From NCBI GenBank assembly GCA_010094045.1, contig ML986610.1, positions 186,001 to 250,000 of the forward strand: 64,000 bases of DNA, in the 5' to 3' direction. The translations under genes and the position numbers were made by a program. This stretch comes from Lojkania enalia (Eukaryota; Ascomycota; Dothideomycetes; Pleosporales). This document shows positions 21,376-33,741 of the stretch, piece after piece (position 1 is the first letter of the stretch; each line of letters starts with the position of its first letter). The notes under the pieces were generated by a model, which was given only the letters and a program-made list of their open reading frames with translations, searched no databases and had not been told where the DNA came from.

Positions 21376-24300
21376 TTACTGAATATGCCGCCATCCGCCA
21401 CTAGTGCTGGATTCGAAATGACTTTCCATTGTGCTGGTAACTTCTTCCGAGCTCCAAGAGCTGGAATGAGATTCAGAGTTGTAAGCTTGAGACTTGTGAT
21501 GGTCATTCGAGTGTTCGTTTGAGACACCTGCAGATGGACGGGATATCAAAGCTCCACCCGAGTTTTCTTGTCCATAAGGCGGTAGATTTACGCTGAGCGG
21601 CTTTCCTTTATACAAACGCGAGATCTCGCGCTTGATGCTCTCAAGGTCCCAATCGGGGTCGATGCGAGAAGCAGGTGCCTTGAAAACGCCTTTGCCTCGG
21701 CCATCGAAATGCAGTTTCCAGGCTGCGGTTAACACGTCAGCCACGGATACGGAGTCGTATATGAAGAAGCAGGACTTACTCGTTGGATCAAACGTTAACC
21801 AACTCCAGCTGTCATTCAAGTAACAGCGTTCGGTTCCCACCATGATATACTTGCACAGACCCATCGGTCCCGGTGCACGGCGCAAATCTTTCAGCTCCGC
21901 GCAAACTTTAACCATAGAAACAATGTACGTGATAGCGACCTCGCGACCGAGACATTCATGTGGGCCACACCCAAAATGCATATAAGCGGACCTGTCGCGA
22001 CCGGGAAGGAACTTCTCGGCGTCTGCGAATACTCTTGTGTCTTTGCAGCCCGGGCCCTAAGGATTTGTCAGAATTAGGCTTTGGAGAGGAGGCAATGAGA
22101 AAAGCTAGACTTAGGGAACATACAAAGAGACAGACAACTGCATCCCCGGGATTGAAGGTTTGGCCGTCAACGGTAGTTTTCTGCTTGCAAATACGAAGGT
22201 TGCGCTGCGAGCTTGTCAACCTCTGGGCTTCGAGTACATATTCGCGGAGTCGGCGATCAGCCTTAGGGTTATTTTGTATCGCAAAATCTTGAATATCGGA
22301 CCAAATATGCTGATTCTCCGGTTGGAGAAAATATTTGAGGATCTCAGTAAGCTGAATGACTGTTAGCCTCTTCGTGGAAGTGAGAGGGGGGAAAAAAACA
22401 ATACGAACCGCACCGACGACAACACCAACGCCAGCAAGAGCAGTGAGCCAGCAGATATCGGCTGCCTCTGCCTCCGTCTTTCCGGCGGCTAGAAGCTCTT
22501 TCACTATCTGTCGGCCATACCATCGCAGGGTACCTGACTTCGATCTATCAGGTCGCGACTGTCGCTTAGAGAAGAGCCATCCGAAAAAGCCCGTAGCTTT
22601 CGCTTCAATTGAGATGCTGTCTACTACCTCCTTCGTTGTCTTGGTGAGAACCTCCGCGCCTTCGCGAGCCCACTGTCGACGGCGCCAAGCCATCGCTGGG
22701 TCATTGTTATTGAAACCCCAGATGCGGACATTTAATAGGTGTCGATATAGCTCAGCAATTGTAAGACTGCCATACGGGTTTTCATACGACTTGAGATCCA
22801 GGGAGAAGAGATCCGCAAGCATATGTGCATTGACGGGAATGGCGACACTGAAAGAATCTTAGTTGCATATATGGACGGCTCGGTTGGAATACATACTCTC
22901 GAAGGATGTCAATTTGCTTTGTCCTGCCACCAATAGCAAATTCTTCCATCGCTAGATACTTCTTTGCCGAAGTTACTATACTATCTGCAAGTAGTTTCTG
23001 AAATTCCTTTGGTCCGTAGATAAGATCTCCCACCAAATTTCGCTGAATGGTGTTCGCCGGCTGATCGCCTCCCAGCATGAAAGACGAATAATCCTTTTCA
23101 CCTGGGAAGAGGTCATTCAGGGCAGGGAGCCAGGGAACTCCAAAGGATTGCTGGTCAGCAAGAATCTTCCGGATCGTGCTGTGCGACATAATTATCCTGG
23201 GGACTGTAGGGCGTTTAGGATTGGCTTTTGTATAGAACTGGATTGCGCCGATTTTCTTTGCGATTTCTTCATTCTTCTCTTTTGTGAAGAATGGCTGCAT
23301 AATGTGCAATGAATTATAGGGAAACCATCCTGGAAACGCGCGTTGGATGAGTTTGTAGTACATAGACCCGCCGAGACTTCTCCCTAGTTAGCTCTCATTC
23401 AAAATCGGAATACTTGATGCTTGCTGAATTGTCTTCCGCGGATAGCTGGGTAATGATAGGTATAATGTAAGGTTCACGTACGTCTTGTAATCTTGAGCAA
23501 CTTCTGTGATACCCCAATTAGTCAGAGTCGAAGCTGTGTAGTCCAAAGTATAGAAGCGATCGGATCGGACCAAAGTTACCGCGTCCGAGAATACGGCTCT
23601 GCCTACAGTGTACGGAGGGCATCCCTAGTAGGTGAATTAGCATCGAAGCTTGTCGGATCTCTGATTTGATTAGACTAGCTTACTCCACAGCCAGGATTCA
23701 TGTCAGGCTTTCCGTCTTCGAGGAACAAGCCAGGATATAGTTCGACCATGTCGGGATGATCATAGAGCGACCGTAAAATGTCGGCAATCTTTGGATCTGG
23801 GTTGATGTCTTCCATTGTCTCGTGCCGTTTTAGGCCAAAAAAATGGCGAAATTCATTCAAAGATGCGACTTGCCTGTTAGGCGTAAGCGTAACTCTAGAG
23901 CAGACGTGAGGCTTATACCATTTCCGAGCTTGTAGTATACCAAGAATTTCGACAACGCGCATGGCTTTAGGGACCATCTTAGGGCCAAATAGGCCTAAAG
24001 CTATTAGCATTACTCGGCGATTTTCTCGGCAATGTTTCACTTTACCTGCGGGCTCTTCGATGCTCTGCCTCAAAATCTCCACCATCTCCGCATCATCAAA
24101 TTTACCTGTCTTCGGGTCCCGCTCTAGATGGGCAAAAGATCGCTCCTTTGGTTCGTTTGGGATGTTCTTTTCGTATCTGAGAAGGCCAGTTAGGAGCTCC
24201 TTGGGGGTGAGCTTATCTAATGGTTTATTGAGTCCTTTGAACACTTCGCCAGCAAGGAAATCGTTTAGCCATTTCTCGTCACGTTGGGAAATGATAGGGT

Positions 24301-25793
24301 GGAAACGATAAAGAAGGTTGAACTCGGCAGACACCTGGTTGCCAACACCACTGCAAAAATGTTAGTACAATATTTTAGCGGGTAGGTTAGAAAGATTACC
24401 GCGGTGTGCCATGCCCATCAAAGTGCTTATCAATGGCGACTCGAGGATCAAGAGTCCAAGAAGTGTCAGAGTGGTGCGCATTAGTAAGACCTCGGAGGTA
24501 ATCATGCAGCGATATGTTGATATACAGGCCACCTACTATCCTAAATGTATCATTAGTGACGGTGTACTAGAAATCATAAATTACCTACAATCGAGCAGTT
24601 TGAAAGAGATCCTCGTCGAGCTTCTTCTCCGCTGCCTCAAGCTCCTCCTTGTCTAGCGAATTCGTGTCTGGTTCAGGAAACCGGTTACCTTCGTTTATCT
24701 TGAACAAAATCTCTGCAACATAGTTGTGGAAGCGATTATACATGACCAGCATAACGTTTACGCCTGGCGGTTGCGCGAGCAGACGTCTCTCATGGAAGGT
24801 ATCTGGGTGGAGCAAGCCCCGTTTTCCGGTACGAACCTTCATTTGCTCTTCGACGCTAGAACCATACAAAGGTGCGAGATCGAGATATGATGATGCGTCA
24901 GAAATATTGGGGTCGATACGGTTCGTCCTAAAGATATCTAGATGTGTCAATCCTTCATTTGGCCATGTGGGTATCCCAAGCATACCGTGAATAATGATAG
25001 TCGCATGGTAGAACAGCATCGAAGAAATGCCAGCTGGATTCTTCTTGAATCCTCCATCCTCGCGTGCCATGAGTACTGCATCAATTGTAAGCATTTTCAC
25101 GATGGGCATTAATTAATACTCACAGTCGAACAGAAGCCCAGGATCTGGTTTTACTGCATGTAGCTTCTTTTCAGTCTTGCAAGTCTTTGCATAGGCGGTA
25201 CCAGCTTTGCCCAAATCAGGTTCAAGGACATTCTAGCGTTTGTAAGTGTTCGTCGATGCCATGAATCCATAAATCGCATACGTTGTAACTTCCATCAGCT
25301 TGCCTATACTGGTATTTATCCCCCATGTAGCTTAACGGTGGATGCTGGAGGCTATCCCACAGAGCATCTATCATCGTGTTTGTAACCTTTGCTCTGGTCT
25401 TGGAAGTCTCTGGTAGAGCTGCGGCAATCGAGATCAATTTTTCCATCTGCACCGAACCGTTAGAATGAAGCAGGGTGTATGGATAGGTTAACATACCGTC
25501 ATCTTCTTATCATCAATTGGCTTTCCCTCCTCTGACTTGACCTCTATGAGTGTCTGAACAGTGGATACAAGTTTGCCTTTCTTTGCTAGGGCCTTGATAT
25601 CTTGAAGAAGACCCGTCTCGTGCTTTCGTGGATCTGCATAGGCCTCCCCCCCTTGGTACTTTTCCTCTTGCACTGTCCGAGGCAGAGAATTCGCACGCCA
25701 TCTATAAATCATATAGAAGAGAATTCCTGCGCCAGCAGCTGCGCCAACTTGCAGCTCCCTCTCGCCTACGTTCGGCAAAGCGATTTGAACCAT
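21376..25793 (-). CDS. Ppo-type fatty acid dioxygenase / cytochrome P450 fusion, 1213 aa
   Basis: Fifteen exons: 25497-25793, 25282-25446, 25124-25232, 24986-25075, 24589-24937, 24400-24540, 24046-24350, 23919-24000, 23684-23873, 23482-23624, 22897-23376, 22409-22847, 22124-22351, 21780-22056, 21376-21722. The N-terminal haem peroxidase domain has the distal His (IIIHDIFRTN), MYNRFHNYV, and the catalytic Tyr with proximal His in FNLLYRFHPI. The C-terminal P450 domain keeps the haem-thiolate loop HFGCGPHECLGRE. Family members dioxygenate linoleic or oleic acid to hydroperoxides and rearrange them (psi factors, diol or allene-oxide products). The I-helix Asn-Gln pair used by diol synthases is Val-Val here. 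The start follows a pyrimidine-rich leader; an earlier in-frame ATG exists at 25952. A hydrophobic segment at 17-32 may tether it to membrane. Confidence 0.9.
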
Positions 25794-27274
25794 GATTGCA
25801 ATTGCCAGAAGAGATAGAGGAATGTAGGAGGCGAACGAAAGGAAGAGAGCAAAATAAGTGATAATCGGGACAGGAGAACGCCTCCTTGACATATAGGAGC
25901 TCTCCTGGCACTGTGGACGAGTCGTTACCTCGACTGAACCAGGGTTGGGCATTTATCCCAGGCGCAACTAAGCAGTGATACTTTCTGTTCAGCTGCATGG
26001 TGTGCGCCAACCATATCAATTTCAATGAGCGAAACGCCAGTTTCCTAATTTGAGGGTGCATCTTGTGGAGTTTGATTGATGGTCGGTACAACCCCACTAG
26101 TATCACAGCATGGACATAAGCACTATAATCGGCATAAGCAGAATTGTGCTGTAACGATACCAACTCCCTGTACAACGAGCCAAGTCTTCTAGCATAAGCT
26201 AAGCGTGCCTTTACTCTACTAGGCCGAATTTTACGCATCGTGCTGGGCGCGCCACTACTGGCGTTGCGTATACTATAGCGCCGTTGCTGGTATGCGGGGC
26301 TGAAGTCCATCATGAGGCTTGCGGGTGGCTTGTTGCGGGGCAGCTGAGCAAGGCGTGCGGACCTACCATTCGACGACGGCGCAGATCAACCGGCAACGCG
26401 AGACGCCATTGTTATGGGATGCCGTATCTCAACGCCAATAGTTGAATGATGCTGTGCATGGGTAAGCGGGAGTACCCGTTCATGCGCTTCCCATTGCGGT
26501 AGTTGTCGGCTTGGAAAATGCATCCCCACGCTTTGGGCGAGCACCGCACAGCTCAAGGAACCTCAGTAGGACCGTACTGGCTAGCTGGATGGGGCCTTGA
26601 TATTTTCGTTGCATGCCGCCAGGCTACAACAAGTAAAGATGAACTGTAGTCAATGCGTTTGATAGCTTAATTTCCTTTCCAAAGCATTGCTGTTAACGAA
26701 GGGGTTAGCTCGTCTTGCACTGGCCTGCATTTTGGTGCACCCAGAGGTCCTCTTCAGCTCGCCTCCTTGCGGAACGTACCTCTATTTCCAGTACTTCCTT
26801 CCGGCTGCGCTGGCTTAGCCTCCGTTCGTTGTCGTCGAGCGCGCTTCCATGATGATCGTCATTTTACTCTTGCGTGTGACCATGACTTGGCTTGTATTGG
26901 CTTGCTGATTACCTGTTTCGCCTGACATTGTAGGACGGCGAGCTGTAAACTGGTATCAAGGGCTGTGTGGCATTTCCATAATGAGTTCTGATAGGTGGAC
27001 CTTCATATGCAGACCTCGGGACACAAGCCCCTCAGCTTCGAGGACCTCCTAGCGACTATCCCGCATTCAATAACTTACGTCGACATGCCCTGGAGCCTCC
27101 CAGGCTCTTACGTCCCCTTTCTAGCGGTGTCCGCAACTTCCCGCCCCGAAGTTCTCCATAGTCCATATTTCTACCGAAGGATCCCAGGCTGAGGTTAAGT
27201 AGCGAAAGTCGTTGAACTGAAAACATACAGCGTTGTTAAGTGTTTATGACCTTTTGGCATTTCAACACAGGACA
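25794..27274. other. Divergent intergenic region, 1.5 kb
   Basis: Separates the dioxygenase (minus) from the DUF2235 gene (plus). A 203-codon frame on the minus strand (25702-26313) overlaps the dioxygenase start in another frame and shows no domain, so I do not count it. Confidence 0.45.
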
Positions 27275-28818
27275 ATGCCGAACCGCCTCGTCCTCTGTTT
27301 TGACGGTACTGGGAACAAATTCCTTGGCAACGAATCCGATACAAACATAGTTAAAATATATCAATTACTCTCTCGCAAAGCTTCGGATCAGTTCCACTAT
27401 TACCAGCGTTCGTTAAGTCCGATTCCATTTATTGGAATTAACACTAACGTCTCCAGCGGGTATTGGCACTTACGTAGAGCACCAGTCCTCCAATTCTTCA
27501 GGCGGGAACCTGTGGACACGACTCAAGTCTGCAATTGCGACAACGGTTGACCAAGGAGTGGGAACATCCTTTGTCCATCATGTCCTGGCCGGATATCGTT
27601 TCATAATGCGGTACTACACAGAAGGGGATAGGATATATATCTTCGGATTTTCTCGTGGCGCATATACTGCACGGTTTCTATCTGAGATGCTCTTTGAAAT
27701 CGGGCTGTTGTCACGAGGAAACGAGGAGATGATTAGTTTTGCCTGGGATACGTTTAGCGATTACCAACGAACGAAAGGGAACGTACCGCAAACGAAAGAG
27801 GATGAAAAGAGGAGGGTGTACATGAAGAAGTTCAAAGAGACATTTTGTCGCCCTCAGGTTGTGGTGTATTTTCTCGGGTTGTTTGATTGCGTGAATAGCG
27901 TTGGCACGTTTGAGATACCATTTGGTGCAAAGAACTATGAGGTTATTGCACAGCCACCAGCAAGGTATATTCGACATGCTGTTTCGATACATGAGCGGAG
28001 GCTGAAATTCAAGCCCGCATTGTTTGATATGGATGACGAAGTTGCAAAACAGCACCAATGCGATATAAAAGAGGTTTGGTTTGCGGGGAATCACGGAGAT
28101 GTTGGCGGCGGATGGGGGCTAGGCAAGAATCAGAGACGCTTACTGTCGGATACGCCTCTTGAGTGGATGCTACAGGAGCTTGATGGGCTACCGGAGGATG
28201 GCAAACTAGCGTTCGATCGTAAGTCCCTGATCGATAATATTCTCCCACCTATCAACTATGGAGGTTGGCTATCCGATTTATTTCTCCGGACACGGCTCTC
28301 GAACCACGCAATTCGTGTCCGAACAAATCAACCACATGATATGCTTGCATTCGGTGGAGGAGTGTCTTGGATCACAACGCTGGGCTGGTGGATTTTAGGT
28401 CAGTCGCAATTTTAGACTCCCAAATTCCCTCTAACTTGAACCAGAGCTGCTGCCTATTTTCTCTCGCCTTGAACTTGAAGGAGGAAAATGGGTTCCTCGT
28501 CATCTCCCACCTAACAATGGTGCGCGACGTGACATCCCCTCTAACGCTGAGATCCACCCAACTGTTTCAGCAATGTATCATGCCGGCGTTTTATCACTCG
28601 AACAGATGCCTGTGCTCGGTGGAACAGACCCTCCAAGCCTCCGTCCTTCAGCTCTCCTTTCTTCATGGGCAGCACTGAGGCAGGAACGAGCGAAAGAACA
28701 GAATGGTCAAAAGCCCTCCGCAGCACCTAAAAGGAAAGAATCCCCAACAAAATCATGTGTGGTAGAAGCCAAGTCATGGGATGATATTGGATATGCCTTT
28801 CCACGAACTTGGGATTAG
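27275..28818 (+). CDS. DUF2235 alpha/beta hydrolase (Tle1-like phospholipase fold), 482 aa
   Basis: Three exons: 27275-27407, 27457-28398, 28445-28818; introns of 49 and 46 bp. The N-terminal LCFDGTGN motif, the nucleophile elbow FGFSRGAYTAR (Ser at about residue 128), and the GNHGDVGGGW motif with the catalytic His/Asp pair define DUF2235, the same fold as bacterial Tle1 phospholipases. No signal peptide. The C-terminal tail (SWAALRQERAKEQ onward) is polar. Fungal members are common and mostly uncharacterised. A lipase or esterase role is likely from the fold. Confidence 0.88.
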
Positions 28819-29159
28819 AACTAACAGAAATGTCACGTCGATATTACTAGGCTATTCCAAGTTCATTTCCAAGTTAAATCCAACATAAATGGTCAATTCA
28901 TTTATACGTCTTGTATAGTCTTTAAATATGAAAATAGCTTCATATGGGTTAGTTGAGAAATGCTGCAGTTCTCTCCATGTCCAGAACCCATAAATAGGAG
29001 ATATCAATGTCTTGCGATTCCTTCGACTGCAATGCATATGCAAGCTCGTGAATTCCGAATCACAAATACGAGGTTTTTGCAATCATAGTAATTAAAAGGC
29101 CCCCAGAGGTGGTAGGCAATCTTCCGATCAAATTAAAAGGTACGCAAATGCAAAGCAAT
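28819..29159. other. Short intergenic stretch
   Basis: Nothing recognisable between the DUF2235 stop and the start of the repeat. Confidence 0.5.
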
Positions 29160-30111
29160 TCCATAACGTAGTTTACAAGAGAGCGCCCACTCCAACCAAC
29201 TTCAGACAGTTATAGCACAATAATAATCAACAACGCGCACATATGCTATAGGAAGCGATAGTCTATTAAATTGTTCGGTACCTGTGATATCGATTTGGCA
29301 CGTACGAGAATTATACCTAGGCTGTTTACAGCGCGTAGAACACCGTAAAAGCTAGCTAGCGGCTTTTAATCGAGCCCTCGAATCACGCATTTGCTCCCTA
29401 AGCTACCTCTAACCGTTTCTTTAAGCGATAATCTCCCCGAGCTTGGCCTTTATTAGGGTCCCTTGCTTCTAGATTAGCTTTATTCTTCACTGTCTCCGCT
29501 TAATTACTACTTCGTTCGCCTTTTTAAAGGCTCTTAATCCGATTATATATCCGCTCGAAAACTAATATCTACTTATAATCACCTAGCTAAATATCCTTCA
29601 TTAAATAGTATTTTTTTAAAGATGTAATAATTAGCTAAAGTATTATCCAGCCTATAATAAAGCCAATTATATTCAAATGATAGGTTCCTTCGTTTAGAAT
29701 ACTATACTTATCCTTTATATCCTGCAGCAACTTAGTCCATACACCTATAAGCTCTAGATTCTTATATAGAGCTTACTAGTGACTATAGAAGGAATTGTGT
29801 TAAGTTCTAAAGTGATCAATACGTTTTATAAAGTTTCGAGGCTAATAGATCCTAACCTAGCCAGCACCACGCTCGGCTAGTAATCAATTAGCTATATTGC
29901 ATACGGCATTTAACATAGGCGAAAACCCTCGTGAATTAAGCTCAAGAATATATCTAGTAATCACTTCCTCTTTAACATTAGTAAGCTTCTTTAAAGCAGG
30001 CTTATAATCGCGTCGCCCAGCAATCCCGACGCATTATTGTCGCAGCGTCCTTCGATCGCACTAGAATGTTGGTATAGCGCGGTCTTCGCTTCAAATTTGT
30101 TTTTTATTAAT
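29160..30111 (-). mobile_element. Internally deleted, stop-riddled pogo-family element, copy A
   Basis: Read on the minus strand from about 30030: RRDYKPALKKLTNVKEEVI, YILELNSRGFSP, LLAERGAG, then IKDKYSILNEGTYHLN, which is the CENP-B/pogo N-terminal HTH and the start of the DDE region. About 120 bp later the frame reads into the transposase tail (basic KKANEVVIKRR, GTLIKAKLGEIIA) and the C-terminal zinc knuckle RCSTRCKQPRYNSRTC. The catalytic DDE core between them is absent. Many in-frame stops and A/T-richness suggest repeat-induced point mutation. Nearly the same structure recurs at 63049-64000. Confidence 0.75.
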
Positions 30112-31036
30112 AGTAGAGAGGGCAAGCAGGGTATGAGCTTCTTTGCAGGTTGATTGCGCGTCGTTGTGTTGAGACATCGCGTGTAGAAGGGAGTGTATTG
30201 TTTGAAGTTGGTTTGGGTGAGCGCTCGCTTGTGCTGAGCACTCGCTTGTGAACCACTCTCGCGGGTTCTGACGAAAACTTATTGCGAAAGCACCCAAATC
30301 GAAAAGATTTTTTGCTTTTTATGGAAGAAACTATCGGGTGCATTCTTCAAGGCGTGGTTGAATACCAGCTGTTTGAAAATGGGAGAGGAAATGCGGGGTA
30401 ACCTGCCAGCCTCGCGACAACCTTGTCAAGCGAACATGTTGTAGTGACACGAGGCTGTTTGAGCACGTTTTCGCCCGTCCTCATTTGCAGGAAGAATCGC
30501 TAGTGGGGACACTTGCTGTTGAAATAGTGCGAACGTCTCTCCTGGCAGAACTACACAATTAAAGGCATGGTGGCCCTCTTTCGTATTTGATAAGGATTAG
30601 ACTACCTGACCGACCATCCAATGTAGGCCGAATCGGGAGGCATGCGATAGGCGACTAGGCTCCCGGGGGTAAACCCTTTTCGCTGGCAGGTCTCCCAGTG
30701 AAAGGGCAGGGGCCAATGGACGGTAGCAATTAGCCACCTGACTCGGACGATAAACTCGCTCAAACTCGCGCAGCCTGGATATCACTACTGCACTGCATGC
30801 GTTGTGCTGAATGGCAGATCCAAGAGGAGGGTTCAGGAAGAATCAAATACAGGCTCATGCACGTAGGACATTCCTTGTGATATCGATATTCAAGATGCTG
30901 CGAACATGAAATTGTAAGTAAGATCAACTAGCATCAACATTGCAGTCCTCATAACATCCTGTTAGGCAGACCATCTATAGGCCACTGATTCCGGAGGTAT
31001 AATCTATCCAGCCAACACCAGCGGGTATACTTAAAT
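30112..31036. other. Intergenic stretch
   Basis: No gene seen; promoter of the ferric reductase is at the right end. Confidence 0.45.
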
Positions 31037-33233
31037 ATGGTGGTCTTATATCTGGGGCTGTTATGCCTCGCATCAAGCGCGACTGCTTCTGGCCCCGTAC
31101 CCGTCACTAGAAGCGGCCTCGCTGGCATCGGATTCAACTTTTACGATCCGTACTGCGCCCATGGTTGCTTCCGATCCTTCTCCGGCTTCACACTACCGTG
31201 CTCCACTATTATCAGTGCCGGAGGCCACACAACTGCTGACGAGGCGGCCTACCACCTAGCCAAGTGTCGTGCGTCCGATTTCCCCTTCCTAAGCTCTATA
31301 GCTTGGTGTATACATTTATATTGCCCGGAAGACGTTCGCGCCTCAAAAATTGAGAACTTCTGGGAGACTGGCATCACAGGAGACGTCACAATCCTTCCGA
31401 AATGGAGCTACGGTGAGATGATGGCAAACATCACCCAGCCACCGACCATGGTGGCTATGACCGAGGAAATGAGAGGGGGTAAGGTCTTAAACATGACCAT
31501 GCTCACAACCTACAACAACTGGAAAGCCACACAGGATACTTTGGTATATTTCTTCCGTGAGACCGCCCAGGAATCGTATTATGGGTAAGCCATTCATAGT
31601 AGCTTTCCTCCAATCATATCCTATCTGATCGAGCTTATTCGACTACGAAACGACTACCAGTCCTGAATTACTAATTATCCATCCAACTAGACTTTCTATT
31701 TGCCTGACTGCCTTCGCTCTACCGATTGTGCTAACATGGCTGGGATACCTTCCCTTCATGACCAGTGCGTTGGAACGAATCAAGCCCTGGCTCTACCCCA
31801 GCGTCATCGGGACCTATCATGACCGGCCCCTTCCCTTCTCGCTAGGAAACGCCCCCACAGTCGGCCAAAGCTTCTACATTGCAATTATGGTTATTCTGAA
31901 CATCGTCTTCCTTGCAGTCGGGTACAAGACGTTGTGGCCCGACCAAATAATGCAATGGTACACAAATCGCTATCAAGAGCTTATGGCCTACTTCATGTGG
32001 CGCACCGGTGTTCTGGCATTTTGTAATATGCCAGTCCTATTCCTTTTTTCGAGCAGAAACAATATCCTATTGTGGCTAACCAACTGGTCACATTCGACCT
32101 ACATGTTGCTTCATCGATGGATTGCTCGGCTTTTCCTCATACAGACTCTTTTACACTCAATCCTTGCTCTGGTTTTGTACCAGAACACCGGCTCATACGG
32201 CGAGTCACTGAAAAAGCAGTGGTGGATCTGGGGCTGTGTTGCTACGGTTGCGGCTGTCATTATCGTGCTTGCTAGTGTACTCATCCTCCGCCAGCGGGCT
32301 TACGAACTGTTCCTAATCACGCATATCGTTATGGCCGTTATCTGCGTGGTGGGCTGCTGGTACCACATCTATATCGGTTACGAGAATACCTTTGGCTATG
32401 AGACTTGGCTATATGCTACGATTGCCGTTTGGTTCTTCGACCGAGTGGCCCGCGTGGCGCGGATCTTGAAGACGGGCCTCCGACGCTCCAAGGTGACAGA
32501 AGTTGGTTCTAATATTCTTCGCGTTGACATAGAAGGAATACGTTGGAGAATGCCGGGCCATCATGTTTATGTATACTTCCCGACGCTGAGCCCTTTCCGA
32601 CCATGGGAGAACCACCCGTTTTCCATGATACCAACAACTATGCTCACTGGGCACCGGTATAGCGATCAAGCAGGGTTGGAACTCGATGACATAGAGAAGA
32701 ACGCTGTAACTGTGGGGTCGAATTCTGTAACCAATGGCAAAATCTATACCAACTCGGGATTGACGTTGTTCATTCGAAACCATACGGGCATGACGGGATC
32801 TTTGAAGTCGCACAATGGACTGCTCACGCTGCTCGAAGGACCATATCCAAACAACCCAACCAAGGCGGTTCTACAAAGCGATCGACTGTTGCTTATAGGA
32901 GGCGGCATTGGTATTACTGGGTTATTGCCCTTCTTACGTTGCCATGCTAATTTTAAGTTATTCTATAGCGTAAAGGGGGGGGACCTATGCCTCGTAGAGA
33001 CGTTAAGCGCTGTGCTGAACGAGGTCCAAGAGAAGGACATCAGCGTTGGGCGCAGACTAGATATTCATGCGTTACTCCGAGAAGAGGCTGGTGTTGGATG
33101 GTCTAAGATTGCTGTAGTGGTGTGCGGACCAGCGACCATGTGTGACGATGTTAGGGCAGCGGTAGCCCTGGTAGGTAAGGAAGAAGCTGGTTCCTGTTCC
33201 TTTGAATTAGAGGTGGATGCCTTTTCTTGGTAA
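31037..33233 (+). CDS. Ferric reductase transmembrane component (FRE type), 696 aa
   Basis: Two exons, 31037-31584 and 31691-33233, with a 106-bp intron. Signal peptide 1-18, then a Cys-containing ectodomain. Several membrane helices follow, with the bis-haem histidines in LHRWIARLF, TLLHSI, ITHIVMA and CWYHIYI. The FAD site is HVYVYFP and ENHPFSM; the NAD(P)H site is LIGGGIGITGLLPF with CGPATMCDD near the end. Family knowledge: electron transfer from NADPH to external Fe(III) or Cu(II) at the plasma membrane before uptake. Length matches the family. Not close to an obvious iron permease in the window. Confidence 0.92.
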
Positions 33234-33592
33234 ATCGCGGCTCCGTAGGGTGGACTTTGACAATAAAGCCTCATATACCTTTAGCTAGTTAATAGGTTTC
33301 CACGATTAAATGGTGTATGAATACACCGTACATGAGCTAGAGTATTCATTTCTTTCTCACACAGCTTAGTCCACTATTCTAGTCTTTTAAGGCATGATTC
33401 GTGTATACTGAAATCTTCTGATCAATGATTCTATCATTTCCAGGGCTAAGGTGTGGTAACTTCTAAAAACTTATCTCAGCCAAGAATCCCAATGTAAATT
33501 GTCTCAAATTCACTAGCAGATGCCAGCATGCTCCAGAATTCGTCGCCAACAGACGATGGGAGACATCCCCTGAAGCCAGTCTCACTATATGG
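33234..33592. other. Intergenic stretch, 359 bp
   Basis: Downstream of the ferric reductase. Nothing recognisable. Confidence 0.5.
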
Positions 33593-33741
33593 TGTTGTGT
33601 ATCAGGCAGCATCAATCGCTAAGGCAAATATTGATGTATTGAAGGAGGCTAAGTGGCCTGCCTGGCCAGAAGCTGGCAGTGGCGAGACTATATAGGCCTG
33701 AAAACAGGCCAACTATAATAGGATAGTAGAGACACGTGACA
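33593..33741 (+). repeat. 149-bp solo-LTR-like element, copy 4
   Basis: Flanked by perfect 5-bp direct repeats TATGG. Starts TGTTGTGT and ends CACGTGACA. Contains GACTATATAGG and an AGGCCTG...CAGGCC palindrome. Length identical to copies 1 and 6. Confidence 0.7.

Noticed and set aside
25702..26313. 203-codon minus-strand frame upstream of the dioxygenase
   Set aside because: Overlaps the dioxygenase start in another frame, has no domain and a biased composition.
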